Below, piece by piece: positions 12,628-15,897 of a DNA stretch of 15,897 bases. This DNA is from an uncultured Oscillospiraceae bacterium (GTDB lineage Bacteria; Bacillota; Clostridia; Oscillospirales; Oscillospiraceae). The position numbers were made by a program, and so were the translations under genes. A model generated the notes under the pieces. The model did not search any database. It saw only the letters and a list, made by a program, of their open reading frames with translations, and was not told the origin of the DNA. The stretch covers positions 1-15,897 of the forward strand of contig CABVDR010000057.1 in NCBI GenBank assembly GCA_902497145.1. Direction: 5' to 3'. The first letter of the stretch is position 1. Each line of letters begins with the position of its first letter.

Positions 12628-14813
12628 AGATCAAAACCATGACCGCCGCCTTCGGCAAGCTCCAGGGGGAGCGCCTCACCCTGGAGCCAGGACTCAACAT
12701 CATTACCGCCCCCAACGAGGGGGGCAAATCCACCTGGTGCGCCTTTTTAAGGGCCATGTTCTACGGCATCGACACCCGGGACCGGGACCGGAAGGGCCAC
12801 CTGGCGGAAAAGAATCACTACCAACCCTGGTCCGGTGCCCCCATGGAGGGGGAGATTACCCTGGAGTGGCAGGGCCGGGACATTACCATCCGCCGGGGGC
12901 CCCGGGGCACCGTCCCCTTCGGTAGTTTCTCCGCCGTGTACACCGGCACCGAGGAGCCGGTTCCCGGACTCACCGCCGACACCTGCGGGCAGATGCTCCT
13001 GGGGGTAGGCCGGGAGGTGTATGAGCGCTCCGCCTTCATTGGCCAGAGCGGCACCCTGGCCATCCGTTCTGCCCCGGAGCTGGAGGCCCGCATTGCCGCC
13101 CTGGTCTCCTCCGGGGAGGAGGATGTGTCCTACTCCCAGGTGGAGCGGCAGCTCAAGGAGTGGCTCAACCGCCGAAAAGTCAACAAGAGCGTGGGCCGCA
13201 TCCCCCAGCTGGAAGGGGAGCAGGCCGAACTAGCCCAGAGTGTGGGCGAGCTCCAGCAGCTCAACGACCAGATCAACCAGCTGGAGGGGGAGCGGGCCCA
13301 GGCAAAGCGCCGGCACGCCTTCTGTACCCAGCAGCTGGAGCGGTATAAGGCCATCGCCCAGCAAAAGCTGGACCGACAGTACACCCAGGCCCTCACCGAC
13401 GCAAAGCAGGCCCAGACCCAGCTGGACGCCCTGCTCTCTGAGCAGGCCCGGTTCGGCACTCTGCCCTCCCGGGAGGCCCTGAAGCGGGCCCAGGGGGAGC
13501 TGGCCTTTTTGAAGGCTCTGGAGCCCGAGATCCGTCTGGGGCAGGAGGAGCTGGAGGCGGCCCAGCAGGCCCTGGAGCGGGCCCGACAGGCGGCCCAGGA
13601 TGACCTTTTCCCCGGCATGACGGGGGAGGAGGCCGTGCGCAAGGGGGAGCAGGACCGGGAAAGTTACCGCGCCGGCGTGGCAAAGCGGGCCGCAAGCCGC
13701 CGCAATGTTGCCCTGCTCCAGATTTTGGGCGTGCTGGCCGGAGCGGCGCTGGCGGTCTTTGGCCCCCTGTGGTGGCTGGGGCCCATTGCCTATGCGGTGT
13801 GTGCCGCCGCCTCGGTTGTGATTTTCGCAGGGGGAACCAAGGCGGGCAGGCAGGCAGAGCAGATTTTGGCGCGCTACGGCGTGGACCAGTTGGAGGACAT
13901 TGCCGCCCTGGCGGGGGACTACCAGCAGCGGGTGGCCGCCGCCGACCAGGCCGCCCAGCAGGTGCGGATGATCCAGGGCGGCCTGAAGGACCGCCAGGCC
14001 AGGCTGGAAAACAGCCGCCGGGATCTGTTCCAATTTGTCCACACCTTTGCCCCCGAGGTGAAGGAGCTCTTCGGCGTCTCCGCCGCCCTCTCCCGGGCTC
14101 TGAACCTGGGGGAGCGGGAGACCTTGGCCCGCTCCAGACTGGAGGGAGCCCAGCGCCTCACTCAGGCCCTCCGGACCCAGGGAGGCCGGGAGCTGACGGA
14201 GGAGACGGAGCTGCCCCAGCCCACCTTGCCCCTGGAGCAGGCCGCCCAGGAGACGGGCCGCCTCCAGGTGGAGCTGGAGCGGCTGGACCGGGCACTGAAC
14301 CAGGCCAGAGGCAAGCAGCAGGCTTTGGGGGATCCGGCGGCACTGTCTGCCCAGCTGGAGCAGGTGGAGGAAGAACTGGAGCGCCGCAATCGGGAGTACC
14401 AGGCCATCGCCATCGCCATGGACACCCTTAAGCAGGCCGACGCCCAGCTCCAGCAGCGCTTCTCCCCCCAGCTCAACCGGGCGGCGGGGGCACTTCTGGA
14501 CCGGCTCACCGGCGGGAAGTATCATACCCTCTCTCTAGACAAGCAGCTGGATGCCAGCGCCGCCGGGGAGCGGGACGTGCTGCCCCACAGCGCGCTGTAC
14601 CTCTCCAAGGGGACGGTGGACCAGATCTATCTGGCGGTGCGTCTGGCGGTGTGTGACCTGTGCCTGCCCGACGCGCCTCTGGTTCTGGACGAGGCTCTGG
14701 CCTCCTTTGACGATGGGCGGGCCCAGCGTGCCCTGGAGCTCCTGCGGGAGCTGGCCCAGCAGCGGCAGATTCTGCTGTTTACCTGCCACAATCGGGAACA
14801 AGCTTTCTTGTAA
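12624..14813 (+). CDS. yhaN: YhaN-like SMC/Rad50-type AAA ATPase with membrane hairpin
   Basis: ABC-type ATPase of 729 residues, shorter than B. subtilis YhaN (over 900). Walker A APNEGGKST is at 29-37. Long glutamine/glutamate/alanine-rich coiled coils run from about 185 to 350 and 415 to 640. Two hydrophobic segments (about 362-382 and 384-404, joined by PLWWLGP) interrupt the coil as a likely membrane hairpin. The C-terminal lobe has the signature-like LSKGTVDQIYLAVRLA (from 660), Walker B LVLDEALASFDD (D689, E690) and H722 (TCHNRE). The ATGA overlap with the nuclease gene implies a complex of SbcCD/Mre11-Rad50 type, tethered to the membrane; this is inference. The TAA stop lies inside the head palindrome of repeat B. 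Confidence 0.9.
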   Translation: MKIKTMTAAFGKLQGERLTLEPGLNIITAPNEGGKSTWCAFLRAMFYGIDTRDRDRKGHLAEKNHYQPWSGAPMEGEITLEWQGRDITIRRGPRGTVPFGSFSAVYTGTEEPVPGLTADTCGQMLLGVGREVYERSAFIGQSGTLAIRSAPELEARIAALVSSGEEDVSYSQVERQLKEWLNRRKVNKSVGRIPQLEGEQAELAQSVGELQQLNDQINQLEGERAQAKRRHAFCTQQLERYKAIAQQKLDRQYTQALTDAKQAQTQLDALLSEQARFGTLPSREALKRAQGELAFLKALEPEIRLGQEELEAAQQALERARQAAQDDLFPGMTGEEAVRKGEQDRESYRAGVAKRAASRRNVALLQILGVLAGAALAVFGPLWWLGPIAYAVCAAASVVIFAGGTKAGRQAEQILARYGVDQLEDIAALAGDYQQRVAAADQAAQQVRMIQGGLKDRQARLENSRRDLFQFVHTFAPEVKELFGVSAALSRALNLGERETLARSRLEGAQRLTQALRTQGGRELTEETELPQPTLPLEQAAQETGRLQVELERLDRALNQARGKQQALGDPAALSAQLEQVEEELERRNREYQAIAIAMDTLKQADAQLQQRFSPQLNRAAGALLDRLTGGKYHTLSLDKQLDASAAGERDVLPHSALYLSKGTVDQIYLAVRLAVCDLCLPDAPLVLDEALASFDDGRAQRALELLRELAQQRQILLFTCHNREQAFL

Positions 14814-15202
14814 GAAAGCTTGGCAAAGAACTTTTTGCGAAGCTCCGCTTCGCCTCTGTACAGAATTTTTGTAGGAGTGACGGTTTCCGTCGCTCCTACT
14901 TTTTTCGTGGAAGGGACGATCACGAACCCAGCTTCCACGGTTTTGCCTGGGCAGGCGGCGTGATTTCAACGCAGCATCTTTTAAATTTGAACCCGGTAGG
15001 GGCCAGTGTCCCCGGGGCAAGAAGGACTAACCACTCAAATTTTGCCCGCCGGACGGATTTTACCAAGTTCCCAGTAGGGCGTCCCCCGTAAATCGGGGGT
15101 CCAGGGGGGCGACGCCTATGAACACCGGCGTAAGCCAGGTGTTCATCGAAGGAGCCCCCTTGGCGCATCTTTGGTTACTTTCTGTGCGAGCAGAAAGTAA
15201 CA
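14800..15202 (+). repeat. Repeat B: 403-bp multi-hairpin element downstream of yhaN
   Basis: Full copy in sense orientation, inverted relative to A. Hairpins in order: AAGCTTTCTT-GT-AAGAAAGCTT (14800-14821); GCGAAGC-TCC-GCTTCGC (14837-14853); GTAGGAGTGACG/CGTCGCTCCTAC (14871-14899); CGTGGAAG/CTTCCACG (14906-14939); CCCCCG/CGGGGG (15083-15099); ATGAACACC/GGTGTTCAT with inner GGC-GTAA-GCC (15118-15146); GTTACTTTCTG/CAGAAAGTAAC (15174-15201). Between them are two unstructured, highly conserved blocks around 14998-15060. It fills the space between yhaN and mnmE; nothing in the 453-nt gap looks coding. Confidence 0.9.
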
Positions 15203-15214
15203 CCCGTTCCCCCA

Positions 15215-15245
15215 ATAAAAAAGGAAGCAGCCCAAGGCCGCTCCC
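15215..15245 (-). terminator. Intrinsic terminator of mnmE
   Basis: On the minus strand GGGAGCGGCC and GGCTGCTTCC pair over 10 bp (two G-T wobbles) around a TTG loop, followed by TTTTTTATT. It starts 22 nt after the mnmE stop and lies just beyond the end of repeat B. Confidence 0.87.
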
Positions 15246-15266
15246 AGAAAAGAAGAGATAAAAAGG

Positions 15267-15897
15267 TTATTTCCCCACGCAGAACCGCTGAAAAATCCGC
15301 GCCGTGACATCTTCTCCCACGCTCTGCCCGGTGAGCTCTCCCAGAGCGCCCAGGGCCTCCTCCACATCGGTGAGCAGGGCGTCGGGGGTCATCCCGGCCT
15401 CCAGGGCCTGCCTGGCCCGCTCCACCCCCTCCAAGGCCCGCTGGGCCGCCTGGGCCTGCCGGGCGTTGGAGAGAAGCTCGCCATAGGCGGCGTCCGTCCC
15501 CTTGGGGAACAGCTGGGCCACCGCCCGCTCCAGGTCGGCCAGACCTTCTCCGGTCTTGGTGCTCAGCTCCACTACCGGGGGCAGGGAGGACAGGTTGAGA
15601 AAGGGGACCGGGGCAGAGGGCAGGTCGGTTTTCGTGTGGATCAGAATGGTGGGAGCCAGCCCCAGAGCAAGGTTCAGCAGCTCCTGGTCCTCCTCCGTGG
15701 CGGCTGCCGAGCTGTCCCACAGAACCAGAATAAGTTCCGCCTCCTCCATGGCCTGACGGCTGCGCTCCACGCCCAGACGCTCAATGGGGTCGTCGCTCTC
15801 CCGTACCCCGGCGGTGTCAATGAGCCGCAGGGGTACGCCCCCCAGCTCCACCTCCGCCTCCAGGGTGTCCCGGGTGGTGCCGGGGATGTCGGTGACG
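15267..15897 (-). CDS. mnmE: tRNA modification GTPase MnmE, C-terminal fragment
   Basis: Partial gene entering from the right edge; 209 C-terminal residues are visible of about 455. MnmE with MnmG makes the 5-carboxymethylaminomethyl group on wobble uridine of certain tRNAs. The visible part begins inside the G domain: VTDIPGTTRDT (G2), IDTAGVRES (G3) and, for G4, HTKTDL, where threonine replaces the usual asparagine of NKxD. The G5-like STKTGEG follows. The helical C-terminal domain ends with FQRFCVGK, the family's C-x-GK formyl-THF/cysteine motif, so the 3' end is intact. It converges on yhaN and has its own terminator. Confidence 0.95.
   Translation of the reverse strand, partial: VTDIPGTTRDTLEAEVELGGVPLRLIDTAGVRESDDPIERLGVERSRQAMEEAELILVLWDSSAAATEEDQELLNLALGLAPTILIHTKTDLPSAPVPFLNLSSLPPVVELSTKTGEGLADLERAVAQLFPKGTDAAYGELLSNARQAQAAQRALEGVERARQALEAGMTPDALLTDVEEALGALGELTGQSVGEDVTARIFQRFCVGK

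Noticed and set aside
15174..15201. The GTTACTTTCTG/CAGAAAGTAAC palindrome as an intrinsic terminator
   Set aside because: The 11-bp stem is not followed by a T tract in either copy on the sense strand, so standard Rho-independent termination is not supported.
1..15897. CRISPR array, tRNA, rRNA or prophage genes
   Set aside because: No regularly spaced repeats with unique spacers, no cloverleaf-like sequence, and no phage or plasmid gene families were seen on either strand.

Overview
The window reads as chromosome of a GC-rich, spore-forming clostridium, most likely a gut member of the Oscillospiraceae (Flavonifractor/Lawsonibacter/Pseudoflavonifractor type). The reasons are a spc-alpha ribosomal operon in clostridial order (rplO-secY-adk-map-KOW gene-infA-rpmJ-rpsM-rpsK-rpsD-rpoA-rplQ, with rpsD inside the operon), a spoIID gene, a zinc-type adenylate kinase, strong AGGAGG ribosome binding sites and high GC at third codon positions. 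Genus cannot be fixed from sequence reading alone. No transposase, phage gene, CRISPR array, tRNA or rRNA was seen.

Region 1 (1-7348, all + strand) is the distal part of the spc-alpha operon, from the tail of rpmD to rplQ, closed by a clear intrinsic terminator. Most genes abut or overlap. A small KOW-domain protein gene overlaps map and infA at its two ends. Three spacers break this compactness: infA/rpmJ (245 nt), rpsD/rpoA (128 nt) and rpoA/rplQ (218 nt). All three are rich in stem-loops and appear non-coding, so rpoA has a structured spacer on each side.

Region 2 (7375-9013, all - strand) holds three separately transcribed housekeeping genes: secG, ridA and lepB. Each has a recognisable sigma-A promoter with 17-nt spacing, and secG and lepB have clear terminators. 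secG and lepB complement secY: channel subunit and signal peptidase for Sec export.

Region 3 (9044-15202) has spoIID on the - strand, then a divergent + strand set: ymdB (metallophosphodiesterase), a YhaO/SbcD-like nuclease and a YhaN-like SMC/Rad50-type ATPase with a membrane hairpin. The last two overlap by ATGA and probably form a nuclease-ATPase pair.

Two copies of an approximately 400-bp non-coding repeat (A at 9044-9445, B at 14800-15202) lie at the two ends of this segment in inverted orientation. A short head-only copy (C) lies between ymdB and the nuclease gene. Each copy has the same orientation relative to the gene it follows, and each full copy is a chain of about seven hairpins. 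Several stems keep pairing while their bases change, and the wobble pairs fit only the strand read through from the upstream gene. In A and B the host gene's stop codon lies inside the first palindrome of the repeat. This structured, probably transcribed 3'-end element is the most interesting thing in the window.

The window ends in the 3' half of mnmE (tRNA-modification GTPase) on the - strand, convergent with the ATPase gene and with its own terminator.
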